Made by a program: the position numbers and the translations under genes. 64,000 bases of DNA. Source: Rickettsia endosymbiont of Gonocerus acuteangulatus (lineage in GTDB: Bacteria > Pseudomonadota > Alphaproteobacteria > Rickettsiales > Rickettsiaceae). The notes beneath the pieces were generated by a model. It made no database searches. It saw only the letters and a program-made list of their open reading frames with translations, and was not told the origin of the DNA. Location of the stretch: NCBI RefSeq assembly GCF_964026435.1, contig NZ_OZ032147.1:124001-188000 (forward strand). Direction: 5' to 3'. This document shows, in pieces, positions 20,476 through 29,502 of the stretch. The number at the start of each line of letters is the position of its first letter. Positions within the stretch are counted from its first letter, which is position 1.

Positions 20476-20481
20476 GTTTTG

Positions 20482-21067
20482 ACTATTTTAAGACAAATCA
20501 GAAAACTTGGCTATAGCTATAAACAAAACTCATTTTCATCCGAAAAGAGATATTAAATTAAGAAATGAATTTATAGCAAAGATACAAACCATCACAAAAG
20601 ACAAATTAGTATATCTTGATGAATCTGGAATAGAGGATAATGCTTGCAAAGAGTATGGATGGAGCATTATAGGACAAAGGTGTTATGGAGAAAAGGTGTA
20701 TCAACATAAATTTAGAATAAGTATGATAGCTGGTCTTTGTAATGGTAATCTTATTGCTCCTGTAATATTTGAAGGTAATTGTAATACAGAGGTCTTTAAA
20801 ACTTATATTAGGGATGTATTAATTACAGAATTACAACCTGGGCAAACCGTTATTATGGATAACATTAATTTTCATAAAAATTCTAAAGTTAAAGAGTTCA
20901 TTGAATCCGTTGGTTGTACCATATTGTATTTACCAACTTACTCTCCTGATTTAAATCCTATAGAGCATTACTGGTTTAAGATAAAAAATGAAATTAGGAA
21001 AGTTGTAGGAGATTTTGAAACATTTTATGATGCTGTTTTTAATACTATTAAATTGTCAGTATCTTAA
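20482..21067 (+). pseudogene. IS630-B transposase, 5'-truncated, plus strand
   Basis: Begins within the codons for TILRQIRKLG and runs to the normal end (NTIKLSVS). All three catalytic positions are present but no N-terminal DNA-binding region. The frame is broken at AAACAAAACTC as in most IS630-B copies. It mirrors the minus-strand remnant at 17931-18714. Confidence 0.88.
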
Positions 21068-21101
21068 TGATTTATGCTATACCTTAATGACTTATGCTAT
21101 A

Positions 21102-21419
21102 CCTTATCAAAATTCAAATACATTGAAAATGTCATGGAAGCTTTAGATAATTGTAAATTACTAATCGCAATTACGTTAAAAATCCAGGAACTTTATGGAA
21201 AGCAAACGCAGCAAAACAAACCGAGATAGATACAAATAATAAGGTTCTTATTACTTTATTCAGCTGCAGGAAATTGAAATAAGCATAAGTAATAGCAGAA
21301 AAAACAGCTAACGCACCAAGCCCGATAATATTTATTATGCCTTGATAAAAAGCTAATAAGATCGTAATGCCCATAACCGAGTACATGACTCGTTTATTAG
21401 AGCAGAATAAGGAAATCAT
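21102..21419 (-). pseudogene. CPBP intramembrane protease, N-terminal part
   Basis: The start at 21419 (MISLFCSNKRVMYSVMGI) is followed by hydrophobic segments. A frameshift near 21172 follows KVPGFLT; the next frame reads LIAISNLQLSKASMTFSMYL and NFDK. The gene then stops at the IS complex and continues on the other side at 17918 with MPALIIFIMSDLSIL. Together the parts give one CPBP-type membrane protein that is now dead from one insertion and at least three frameshifts. Confidence 0.68.
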
Positions 21420-21523
21420 TATTGTTGTGATAAGTAAAATATAAGTTGTATTTAGAGCTAAAATATGTTTTTAATAAATTAAGAATTATATGTCATTGTT
21501 GCGTAGCTCAAAAAATACCCTCG

Positions 21524-21641
21524 ATGTCATTCCCGCGTAGGCGGGAATCCAGCATAAAGCGAGATACCTAAGCTTTTAATTTTAAAAACTTGCTGCTTTT
21601 ATGTTTATTTTTCTGGATTCCCGCTTCCGCGGGAATGACAT
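21524..21641. repeat. Palindromic repeat (GCGTAGGCGGGAATCC type)
   Basis: Facing ATGTCATTCCCGCGTAGGCG and CGCTTCCGCGGGAATGACAT ends surround a core of the same kind as 4784-4904. It fills most of the spacer between the CPBP remnant and rpiB. Tail fragments TTTTCGATCTACGTAACAAA follow. Confidence 0.8.
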
Positions 21642-21705
21642 CGAGGACGTTTTTCGATCTACGTAACAAAGCCTTTAGTCGCGTAGCTCAGACGACTAAG
21701 ATTAT

Positions 21706-22140
21706 TTATTTAATCTTCGATAACCTAACGCTATGTCTCCCGCCTTCAAATTTAGTGGCTAGAAATTTATCTATAATATTAAATACCTCTACTTGATCTA
21801 GGATTTTTGCACCCAATACCAAAATATTAGCATCGTTATGAGCTTTAGCACTCTCAGCTGTTGACACATTAACACATAGAGCCGCTCTTATTTCTGAACT
21901 ACGATTAGCAGCAATCGACATACCAATGCCCGTATCACCGATTAAAATACCAAGGCGAGTGAGCTTTTCAATAATATTATTTACTACTTTTTTGGCATAA
22001 TCGGGATAGTCAACGGATTGCGTATTATGTGTTCCGCAATCGTAAACACTCAAAGATTTTTTTTGTAGATAATCGATAATTTTGGATTTAAGTTCATAAC
22101 CGGAGTGATCACTTGCTATAACAATATCGTAAGTTTTCAT
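21706..22140 (-). CDS. rpiB: Ribose-5-phosphate isomerase B
   Basis: 144-residue RpiB/LacA-LacB family enzyme interconverting ribose-5-phosphate and ribulose-5-phosphate. Present are [11 protein letters not shown] (substrate Asp), the glycine loop, [13 protein letters not shown] (His) and [10 protein letters not shown] (phosphate-binding Arg). The loop reads [15 protein letters not shown]; many RpiB enzymes have the catalytic Cys where Gly stands here (ILICGTGIG). The frame is complete. Whether it is fully active is uncertain. Confidence 0.9.
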   Translation of the reverse strand: MKTYDIVIASDHSGYELKSKIIDYLQKKSLSVYDCGTHNTQSVDYPDYAKKVVNNIIEKLTRLGILIGDTGIGMSIAANRSSEIRAALCVNVSTAESAKAHNDANILVLGAKILDQVEVFNIIDKFLATKFEGGRHSVRLSKIK

Positions 22141-22230
22141 AATTAATTTTTTTAATGGAAAATGAATGATAAGAATTATATAATAAGTATAATTTATTGA
22201 CTAACACAATATAATAATCTTATTAAATAT

Positions 22231-22854
22231 ATGAAATACCCTGTTGCACTAAGTAGTCTAATATTCTTTTGTTTAGCTGCTTGCGTTGATCAACCTCCTG
22301 CCCCAATCGAGTATAAAGAAAGAGGAATTACCATTAGTAATTCTGGTAATGTTATTGATAATGATGAGGGGATAATAACTAGTAGCACTATAGAAGAAGC
22401 TCCTAAATTAGAAGTAAGCGGCTCTTTAGAAGAGCCTGCAATAGAAACTACTGAAAACGATAATGATGTTGTAGTGATTCCTACCACAAAACATGATGAA
22501 GAAATAACAAAGCTAATTTTTGAGAAACCTCTAGATGGCGAGATTGTTACCGAGTTTAAAGAGGGGAAGAATAAAGGCATAGATATTGCTGTTTTAGAAG
22601 AAAGCAGCGTTAATTCTATAGGCTCAGGAACTGTTATATTTTCAGGAAATAATGCACAATTCGGTAATTTAGTAATCGTTAAATTAGATAAAGATGATCT
22701 AGAAGTAGCTTATGCCGGATTAAAAGATTTATCAGTTAAAAAAGGTGATAAAGTTACTAAAACTAGTATAATCGGGCATGTGGAAGATAAGCTGTATCTA
22801 GCTATGCGTAAAGGCAAAGTAGCAGTTGACCCAACTAAATATATCGCATTCTAA
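22231..22854 (+). CDS. M23/NlpD-like lipoprotein with degenerate peptidase domain
   Basis: MKYPVALSSLIFFCLAAC ends in a lipobox (LAAC), followed by an acidic, Thr/Glu-rich linker to about residue 95. A C-terminal domain with the M23/LytM-like fold signature follows: KPLDGEIVTEFKEGKNKGID, SIGSGTVIFSGN, FGNLVIVKL and VKKGDKVTK. The His residues that bind zinc in active M23 enzymes are absent, as in NlpD/EnvC-type amidase activators. So it is probably a cell-wall hydrolase regulator at the envelope. The next gene starts 1 base after its stop. Confidence 0.82.
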   Translation: MKYPVALSSLIFFCLAACVDQPPAPIEYKERGITISNSGNVIDNDEGIITSSTIEEAPKLEVSGSLEEPAIETTENDNDVVVIPTTKHDEEITKLIFEKPLDGEIVTEFKEGKNKGIDIAVLEESSVNSIGSGTVIFSGNNAQFGNLVIVKLDKDDLEVAYAGLKDLSVKKGDKVTKTSIIGHVEDKLYLAMRKGKVAVDPTKYIAF

Positions 22855-22855
22855 A

Positions 22856-23548
22856 ATGGAACTTATTACTTTAACTAAATATGGTGATCCTCAGAATGTA
22901 GCAGTTAGAAGAAGCAATCAGGCTAAGAATATAACTATCCAAATTACACATAAAGGAGCTGAGCTTGTATTACCCCTTAAGGTAAAAGCTGAAAGGGGTT
23001 ATAATTTTTTGCTAAGTAAAGAACATTGGGTTAGGCAAAAATTACGCCGTAACGTAACTAAACCTATCAATGAAGAAAATAAGATTTCCATTTTAGGCAA
23101 AGATTATCAAATAACGCATATTGATTCGCCTGAAAATCAGGTAAAATTACAAAATGACGCATTGGAAGTATATTGCAGCAAGGTACTTAAAAAAATTAGC
23201 ATTGAAGTATTTTTGAAAAAAAAATTACTATCAGAAATAAAAGCTATAGTAGAAACCATTTCCAAAAAGCATAATTTAATTTATTCTAATATTAGAATAA
23301 TGAAAAATGTAACTACGAAATGGGGCAGCTGTTCTAGCTGCAGCAATCTTTTTTTTAACTGGCGAATAGTTTTTGCTCCTTACGAAGTTCTAAAATATTT
23401 AGTAGCTCATGAAATGGCACATTTAAAGGAAATGAACCATAGCAAAAATTTTTGGCAGCTAGTTGAAGATATTTATCCCGAATACCAACCGGCTAAATTA
23501 TGGCTAAAAAGAAACGGCAGAAATTTACAAAACTTACGCTATGAGTAA
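22856..23548 (+). CDS. YgjP-like (DUF45/M48-type) metallopeptidase, C-terminus altered by IS
   Basis: Zinc-metallopeptidase-like protein. VAHEMAHLKEMNHSKNFW gives HExxH plus the downstream His, and TKWGSCSSCSNLFFNWR is typical of the YgjP family. The start was chosen at 22856 (MELITLTKYGD); a longer start at 22826 would overlap the previous gene. The last residues NLRYE are read from the terminal repeat of the IS701-like element inserted at 23528, which replaced the native C-terminus. The catalytic part is complete, so it could still work. Confidence 0.85.
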   Translation: MELITLTKYGDPQNVAVRRSNQAKNITIQITHKGAELVLPLKVKAERGYNFLLSKEHWVRQKLRRNVTKPINEENKISILGKDYQITHIDSPENQVKLQNDALEVYCSKVLKKISIEVFLKKKLLSEIKAIVETISKKHNLIYSNIRIMKNVTTKWGSCSSCSNLFFNWRIVFAPYEVLKYLVAHEMAHLKEMNHSKNFWQLVEDIYPEYQPAKLWLKRNGRNLQNLRYE

Positions 23549-24638
23549 AAAAGTGATAAATTATTGTAAAAATAATTAAACATGTCAAAGAGGATAAAGT
23601 TGCAAGCAATACCAATTAATAGGACAGATTATTGTCAATTTTTAATAGTTAGCCAAAAGAATTATAGTTTAACCTACTACGCTGAACATGCAAAGAAATG
23701 TAGTCATGATGTTATTAATAGATTTTTAAGGAATGAAAAATATACACCTTCTTTGTTATGGGAACACATCAAGAATGATGTTATTTTTTCATCTAATGGA
23801 TATACAATATTTGATGATACGGTTTTAAATAAAAGGAATACGAAGCAAATAGAAATTGCAAGATCGCAGTACAGTGGAGCTACAGGTAGAGTTACTAAAG
23901 GTATAGGAGTAGTGAGTCTGGTATATTATAACCCTGATATTAATAAGTTTTGGGTAATAGATTATCGAATTTTTGCACCTGATCATGATGGAGCAACAAA
24001 ACTAGAACACCTATTAAACATGTTAAATAATGCTGTGTATAGCAAGAAGATTCCTTTTCAAACAGTACTTTTTGACACATGGTATTCTACACACAAAATT
24101 ATGCAACATGTTGACTCTCTGGGGAAATATTATTATGCCCCTATTAAAGCCAATAGAAACGTTAGTAAAACACACGATTCTAAACCTTATAAAGCTGTAA
24201 AAGAGTTGACATTTTCAGATGAAGAGATCAGGGCATGGAGTAGAGATTCATATAAAAGGCTTTGCTAAAAATAAGCATGTTAATTTGTTTAAATTTACTG
24301 TTTCTACCAACAGAGTTGAGTATGTTGTTACCAATAACAAAACTCACAAATCTTCTAAAGCTGCACAAGATGAGTGTGGCTTTCGATGGGTAATTGAGAG
24401 CATGCACAGAGAAATTAAGCAACTTACTGGGATAGAACGTTGTCAATGCAGGAAACAGCGTATTCAACGTAATCATATTAGTTGGGCATTTTTAGTTTGG
24501 GCATTTCTCAAAAGGACTGCAAATACAATCGGTAAAACGGTTTACCAAATAAAGTTAGGGCTTTTAGATGACTATATGCAACAACAGCTGCGTTCTCCAT
24601 CTTTACGATATTTAGAACCAAACATAGCGTAAGTTTTG
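23528..24638 (+). mobile_element. IS701-like element copy B
   Basis: 1,111 bp with CAAAACTTACGCTATG ends and TTTA duplicated on both sides, a clean insertion into the 3' end of the YgjP-like gene. It is one base longer than copy D because of a single extra G in the transposase gene. Confidence 0.93.
23582..24632 (+). pseudogene. IS701-like DDE transposase, frameshifted
   Basis: Identical in plan to the intact 349-residue protein at 35984, but an extra G near 24232 (CAGGGCATGG instead of CAGGCATGG) shifts the frame after FSDEEIR. The first product ends in SRDSYKRLC, losing the third catalytic residue. The remainder is readable from 24219 on. Probably inactive unless recoded. Confidence 0.92.
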
Positions 24639-24659
24639 TTTATATAGTTATTTATTATA

Positions 24660-24805
24660 ACTTGTCATCCCGTGGCGGCATAGTTGCATGGATCGAAAAG
24701 CACCTTCGGTGTCATCCCGTGGCTTGTCCACGGGATCCAGTAAAAAATACGTAGTATTTTTAATTATTTTTCTGGACCCCGTGGACAAGCCACGGGGTAA
24801 CAACT
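24660..24805. repeat. Palindromic repeat upstream of thyX
   Basis: GTCATCCCGTGGC and GTCATCCCGTGGCTTGTCCA, then the complement GACCCCGTGGACAAGCCACG around an AT-rich middle. It is separated from the thyX ribosome site (GAGGAAT before the ATG) by about 30 bases. Confidence 0.75.
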
Positions 24806-24838
24806 ATACACTTGTAAAACAAAAACACAGAGGAATAA

Positions 24839-25723
24839 ATGAATAACGCAACAAAAAGAGTAGTAGTTCCAGCACTTGAAGCGATTCTATATGAGCCTAT
24901 AAAAGTATTAGATCACGGTTTTATTAGAGTAATCGACTATATGGGTGATGATAGTGCTATAGTACAAGCTGCTCGTGTTTCTTACGGCAAAGGCACAAAA
25001 CAGCTAAACCAAGATAAAGGGTTGATCAATTATTTACTACGTCACTATCATACTACGCCTTTTGAGATGTGTGATATTAAGTTTCACATTAAATTACCGA
25101 TCTTTATTGCAAGACAGTGGATTAGGCATAGAACAGCAAGCGTTAACGAATATTCTGCTAGATACTCAATATTAGGTAATGAGTTTTATTTACCTGAACC
25201 ACAAAATATTGCCCCGCAATCTAGTACTAATAAACAATGCCGAGAAAGCGATAGCCTACCAAAAGAAGTAGCCGAAAAGGTCCTTAACATATTAGAAGAA
25301 GATGCCCGCAATTGTTATAAGCACTATACGGAATTAATGAATACCGACGAAGAAGGTAATGTCATAGACGAAAATACTACCGGTATAGCTAGGGAGCTTG
25401 CTCGCATGAATTTGACCTTAAACTATTATACGGAATGGTATTGGAAAATTAATTTACATAATTTGCTTCACTTCTTAAGGCTACGTGCTGATCCGCACGC
25501 TCAATATGAAATTAGAGTTTATGCCGAGAAGATGCTTGATATAGTTAAAGCTTGGTTACCTTTTACTTATGAAGCTTTTGAAGAATACCGTATGCAGGGA
25601 GCAAATATTTCCCGCAAAGGTTTGGAAGTAATTAAGAAGATGATAAACGGTGAAAAAGTTACCCATGAAACTAGCGGAATGACTAAACGAGAATGGGAAG
25701 AACTAATGAAAATTCTCAAATAG
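24839..25723 (+). CDS. thyX: Flavin-dependent thymidylate synthase ThyX
   Basis: Makes dTMP from dUMP with FAD and methylene-tetrahydrofolate. The signature RHRxxSxNxxSxRY is exact ([14 protein letters not shown], residues about 99-112), with QWI just before it. Length is 294 residues. [21 protein letters not shown] carries the conserved active-site Arg region. GAGGAAT precedes the ATG. It is the usual thymidylate synthase of Rickettsia, which lack ThyA. Intact. Confidence 0.97.
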   Translation: MNNATKRVVVPALEAILYEPIKVLDHGFIRVIDYMGDDSAIVQAARVSYGKGTKQLNQDKGLINYLLRHYHTTPFEMCDIKFHIKLPIFIARQWIRHRTASVNEYSARYSILGNEFYLPEPQNIAPQSSTNKQCRESDSLPKEVAEKVLNILEEDARNCYKHYTELMNTDEEGNVIDENTTGIARELARMNLTLNYYTEWYWKINLHNLLHFLRLRADPHAQYEIRVYAEKMLDIVKAWLPFTYEAFEEYRMQGANISRKGLEVIKKMINGEKVTHETSGMTKREWEELMKILK

Positions 25724-25803
25724 TAAATATTTATTAACTAATTCTTGATAGATAGTTAATTTTTCTTTATAATGCCTCTTTTATTAAATAGGAGAGGTTT
25801 ATA

Positions 25804-26011
25804 ATGAGAAAGAAATTAATTTTAACTTTAAGCATTTGTTCTATTATTTCTTTTAATAGCTATGCTTTTAATGAGTCACCTACTACGGATAAGGTTCAAA
25901 GTATAAGCACACAAACAAATAAAATCTCTCCTATTAATATGCAAAATCTTCACAAGCTAGCAATATCATTAAAAGACGAGAATTTTTCGAATAAACTATT
26001 AGCATATTCTA
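25804..26011 (+). pseudogene. Exported DUF1460-like protein, N-terminal stub
   Basis: Signal peptide MRKKLILTLSICSIISFNSYA, then a mature start that breaks off at LLAYS, where an IS701-like element begins at 26012. The ribosome site AGGAGAGG precedes the start. What looks like the C-terminal half of the same protein lies at 28096-28600, beyond 2.1 kb of IS sequence. DUF1460 proteins resemble N-acetylmuramoyl-L-alanine amidases; the family name is my best match, not certain. Confidence 0.6.
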
Positions 26012-26313
26012 CAAAACTTACGCTATGAGTAAAAAAGTGATAAATTATTGTAAAAATAATTAAACATGTCAAAGAGGATAAAGTTGCAAGCAATACCAAT
26101 TAATAGGACAGATTATTGTCAATTTTTAATAGTTAGCCAAAAGAATTATAGTTTAACCTACTACGCTGAACATGCAAAGAAATGTAGTCATGATGTTATT
26201 AATAGATTTTTAAGGAATGAAAAATATACACCTTCTTTGTTATGGGAACACATCAAGAATGATGTTATTTTTTCATCTAATGGATATACAATATTTGATG
26301 ATACGGTTTTAAA

Positions 26314-26838
26314 TCTCTTTTGGGTATATTCCCCGCCGCTTGCGGCGTAATATGGCGGAATGAGCAAATATATACATAAAAGTCATAATGTTACGGTACT
26401 GCTGTATCACATGGTATTTCCAGCAAAATATCGCCGAGCAGTGTTTGACGTATCAGTTGATCAAGTATTACGAGAAATATGTTTAGAGATAGAAAAGAGA
26501 TATCAAATAAAATTTTTAGAAATAGGGGTTGATGAAGATCATGTCCATTTTTTGGTACAATCTGTACCAACCTATAGCGTAACAAAAATAGTAACAACAA
26601 TTAAAAGTGTTACAGCTCGTCAAATATTTAGACAGTGTCCACAGGTAAAGAAACAATTATGGGGTGGAGAATTTTGGACTGATGGATATTTTACGAGTAC
26701 GGTAGGTAAGCATGGAAATGAGAATATGATAGGAAAATACGTAAAAAACCAAGGCAAGGAATATCAGAAACTGCATGAGGATCATCAGCTAGCTTTCTTC
26801 TAAAATACCCCGCTGCTTGCGGCGGGGATTACTTTTAT
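26314..26838 (+). mobile_element. IS200/IS605-type element copy 3
   Basis: 525 bp, inserted between TTTTAAA and TAAAAGG of the IS701-like transposase gene. The empty site is visible in the other copies. No bases were duplicated or lost, which defines the ends of this IS exactly. Confidence 0.95.
26360..26803 (+). CDS. tnpA: IS200/IS605 Y1 transposase TnpA (copy 3)
   Basis: 147-residue product identical to the other copies; HVH motif and Tyr127 intact. Confidence 0.95.
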   Translation: MSKYIHKSHNVTVLLYHMVFPAKYRRAVFDVSVDQVLREICLEIEKRYQIKFLEIGVDEDHVHFLVQSVPTYSVTKIVTTIKSVTARQIFRQCPQVKKQLWGGEFWTDGYFTSTVGKHGNENMIGKYVKNQGKEYQKLHEDHQLAFF

Positions 26839-27649
26839 TAAAAGGAATACGAAGCAAATAGAAATTGCAAGATCGCAGTACAGTGGAGCTACAGGTAGAG
26901 TTACTAAAGGTATAGGAGTAGTGAGTCTGGTATATTATAACCCTGATATTAATAAGTTTTGGGTAATAGATTATCGAATTTTTGCACCTGATCATGATGG
27001 AGCAACAAAACTAGAACACCTATTAAACATGTTAAATAATGCTGTTTATAGCAAGAAGATTCCTTTTCAAACAGTACTTTTTGACACATGGTATTCTACT
27101 ACACACAAAATTATGCAACATGTTGACTCTCTGGGGAAATATTATTATGCCCCTATTAAAGCCAATAGAAACGTTAGTAAAACACACGATTCTAAACCTT
27201 ATAAAGCTGTAAAAGAGTTGACATTTTCAGATGAAGAGATCAGGCATGGAGTAGAGATTCATATAAAAGGCTTTGCTAAAAATAAGCATGTTAATTTGTT
27301 TAAATTTACTGTTTCTACCAACAGAGTTGAGTATGTTGTTACCAATAACAAAACTCACAAATCTTCTAAAGCTGCACAAGATGAGTGTGGCTTTCGATGG
27401 GTAATTGAGAGCATGCACAGAGAAATTAAGCAACTTACTGGGATAGAACGTTGTCAATGCAGGAAACAGCGTATTCAACGTAATCATATTAGTTGGGCAT
27501 TTTTAGTTTGGGCATTTCTCAAAAGGACTGCAAATACAATCGGTAAAACGGTTTACCAAATAAAGTTAGGGCTTTTAGATGACTATATGCAACAACAGCT
27601 GCGTTCTCCATCTTTACGATATTTAGAACCAAACATAGCGTAAGTTTTG

Positions 27650-28095
27650 ATATCTTAAATAGTAATGCAGTAAACTTACCATTGCCAGAGTTTGGAGGTC
27701 AGAATGCAGAACTTGCTTAATGACCTACGTAGTTTTAGATTATCAGGTATAGTCAATAGCTTAAATGAAAGGATTATTTATGCTCAAAATAATAAACTAG
27801 GATTTAAAGAATTTCTCTCACTATTATGTGAAGATGAAAAATCTCACCGTAAGGATAATAATTACCGTCGTTGTAAAAGTGCTGCTAAATTACCAGTCAC
27901 TAAAAATTTAGAAGACTTTGATTTTCAGTTCCAACCAAGTATTGATACCAAAGTAATAAGTGATTTATCTACTTGTGATTATATTAATACTAAGGGCAAT
28001 GTCATATTCATAGGTCATTCTGGAACTGGCAAAACTCATCTTGCTATTGGATTAGCATTAAAAGCTTTAACACGAGAATACTCTGTATATTTTAC
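27650..28095 (+). mobile_element. IS21-A remnant (end of istA and start of istB)
   Basis: Sequence diverged from the two full IS21-A copies (for example GGTCAGAATG for GGTAATAATG). It begins within the istA tail (ATCTTAAATAGTAATGCAG), directly at the IS701-like end, and stops in istB after CTGTATATTTTAC. Both sides are truncated. Confidence 0.85.
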
Positions 28096-28600
28096 AATGG
28101 AAGATGTATTTGCAAATCTTCCATATGCTAAAGTTAAAACTGCGATGATTAATAAAGCAGGTTTACTTGAAACACAAATCAATAATTACATTAAAGATAA
28201 TGTATCTAAAGACGAATGTTTTTCATTTGGCGAAAAATATAATCAGATAAAATCCATCAAACCTTTTAAATCTGATATTAGTTATATAAGCTTTACCGAT
28301 TTCTTAGATCATGAGCAAGAACTGACAAAGCAACTAACAGGAAAGACATATCTTGCGATTATAACAATGGACAACCCAAAATTATTAGAGCTAACAAAAT
28401 CAGAACATAATATAGCTCACGTTGGGTTTGTATTTACTAAAAACGATAAGCTTTATTTTAGACACGCAACTTCCTTAGAACCTAAAGAAATTGTCGAAGT
28501 AACTTTAGAAGAATATGCAACTAGTAAAAAAGAAAGTAAAATCTTTACAGGCTTTACTTTATTTAGTTTAGAGCAGAAAGATAACCCTCTTAATAAATAA
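27704..28600 (+). CDS. Chimeric frame: IstB N-terminus fused to DUF1460-like C-terminus
   Basis: Open from the istB start (MQNLLNDLRSFRLSG, preceded by GGAGGT) through the IstB P-loop (GHSGTGKTHLA) to YFT. From about residue 132 it is a different protein: EDVFANLPYAKVK to the end at PLNK, including HVGFVFTKNDKLYFRHATS, which resembles the C-terminal half of DUF1460-type peptidoglycan amidase-like proteins. The junction at 28095-28096 is in frame. It probably arose when IS recombination removed the middle of the gene that starts at 25804. Walker B and the rest of IstB are missing, so ATPase function is unlikely. The fused frame is open but may not be expressed. Confidence 0.7.
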   Translation: MQNLLNDLRSFRLSGIVNSLNERIIYAQNNKLGFKEFLSLLCEDEKSHRKDNNYRRCKSAAKLPVTKNLEDFDFQFQPSIDTKVISDLSTCDYINTKGNVIFIGHSGTGKTHLAIGLALKALTREYSVYFTMEDVFANLPYAKVKTAMINKAGLLETQINNYIKDNVSKDECFSFGEKYNQIKSIKPFKSDISYISFTDFLDHEQELTKQLTGKTYLAIITMDNPKLLELTKSEHNIAHVGFVFTKNDKLYFRHATSLEPKEIVEVTLEEYATSKKESKIFTGFTLFSLEQKDNPLNK

Positions 28601-28761
28601 AAATCAACTTAAGAAAAGCAAGAAGCATATAAATTTTTGACCTCAGCATACGTTTTAATACTTGAGGATCAAAAATAAGAAATATTATTGCCAATTTTTC
28701 AAATAAAACGACAATAAAATTTTTATAACCAATCGATATAACTTTAAAAGAGATTAACATT

Positions 28762-29475
28762 ATGAAAATTTTAAGAATAATTATATTAGGTTACTTATTA
28801 ACTATCGTAAGTACATCATATGGATCATTACCAAATACTCGTACCATTTATATAACATCCGATGATGGACCGCTACCAGGCACAAAGGGTTTGATTAATG
28901 TTATGTTGAAAACCAAAACACCTATTACGTTGTTTATGGTAGGGTTACATTATGATAATGCAAAACAAGATGTAAGAAATTTTATAAATAATGCTAGAAA
29001 ATCTCCTCTTATTGACGTAGGAAATCATAGCTATACTCATGTACACAATCATTATAGGTATTTTTATCATCATTGCTCGGATGTAATTCAAGATTTAAAG
29101 AAAAATAATATTACTTTAGGTTTAAAGGGTGACCATATTATCACAAGGTTACCAGGAAGAGATGTATTCCGTACCCCTAACCTCAAAAAAGATGATCCAT
29201 ATATTACAAAAGCAGAAGATATGGTGGAGACAATAGATGACGATGCGATATATAAAAATGGTTTTTATATCTTCGGGTGGGATTTAGAATGGGCTCATAA
29301 TACACATGGTAAACCAATCCAGTCAGTTACGCATTTAGTACAAGAAATTGAAGATAAATTTAATGCCGGAAACACGATTTTACCTAATAAGTTAATATTG
29401 CTTATGCATGATGAAATGTTTCAAGAGCAATTCAATGGTCCAGAACAATTACAACAGTTGAGTCTTTCTAATTAA
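28762..29475 (+). CDS. Polysaccharide deacetylase (NodB-type), secreted
   Basis: Signal peptide MKILRIIILGYLLTIVSTSYG. NodB-homology domain with the metal Asp pair in ITSDDGPLPG and the His pair in VGNHSYTHVHNH. TRLPGRDVFRTP is the expected Arg/Pro segment, FGWDLEWAH the Trp segment, and LILLMHDEMFQ carries the final His. Such enzymes remove acetyl groups from peptidoglycan or chitin-like sugars. The last residues LSLSN look off: a one-base shift gives FLIKCVNFS, and an IS200 follows 27 bases later, so the C-terminus may be slightly truncated. The catalytic part is complete. Confidence 0.82.
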   Translation: MKILRIIILGYLLTIVSTSYGSLPNTRTIYITSDDGPLPGTKGLINVMLKTKTPITLFMVGLHYDNAKQDVRNFINNARKSPLIDVGNHSYTHVHNHYRYFYHHCSDVIQDLKKNNITLGLKGDHIITRLPGRDVFRTPNLKKDDPYITKAEDMVETIDDDAIYKNGFYIFGWDLEWAHNTHGKPIQSVTHLVQEIEDKFNAGNTILPNKLILLMHDEMFQEQFNGPEQLQQLSLSN

Positions 29476-29502
29476 GTGTGTAAATTTTTCATAGGGCTTA
29501 AA

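Larger units (their letters stand above)
19242..20481 (+). mobile_element. IS701-like element copy A, holding a MITE
   Basis: The ends are CAAAACTTACGCTATG and its complement. It is interrupted at 19496-19621 by a MITE with the same ends. The left flank is the IS200 end (TATA) and the right flank is IS630-B sequence (ACTA), so the 4-bp duplication expected for this family is missing. That points to recombination between two copies rather than simple insertion. Confidence 0.88.
17919..21099. mobile_element. IS complex: IS630-B halves in opposite orientation around IS200 and IS701-like element
   Basis: The outer ends TAGCATAAATCATTAAG (left) and the complement of TAGCATAAGTCATTAAGG (right) are flanked by TA, so an IS630-B entered the CPBP gene. 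Inside, the order is: minus-strand IS630-B 3' part (17919-18714), IS200 copy 2 (18715-19240), an IS701-like element (19242-20481) holding a MITE, a plus-strand IS630-B 3' part (20482-21079), and the last 20 bases of the first copy's 5' end. About 600 bases at the two sides form an inverted repeat. Confidence 0.82.
26066..27643 (+). pseudogene. IS701-like DDE transposase, interrupted by IS200
   Basis: Residues 1-83 (to DDTVLN) are at 26066-26313. The rest runs from 26839 to 27643. A three-base duplication adds one Thr in LFDTWYSTTHK next to the second catalytic Asp. Otherwise it matches the intact protein at 35984. Confidence 0.92.
26012..27649 (+). mobile_element. IS701-like element copy C, holding IS200 copy 3
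   Basis: CAAAACTTACGCTATG ends are present. It is interrupted at 26314-26838 by IS200. The left flank is TCTA (DUF1460-like gene) and the right flank ATAT (IS21-A remnant), so no matching duplication exists. This points to a deletion or recombination next to the element. Confidence 0.9.

Noticed and set aside
21660-21705. Possible tRNA fragment near GTCGCGTAGCTCAGACGACTAAG
   Set aside because: It has a D-arm-like stretch but no acceptor stem, anticodon arm or T-arm; it belongs to repeat tails seen elsewhere (GTCGCGTAGC at 57104).
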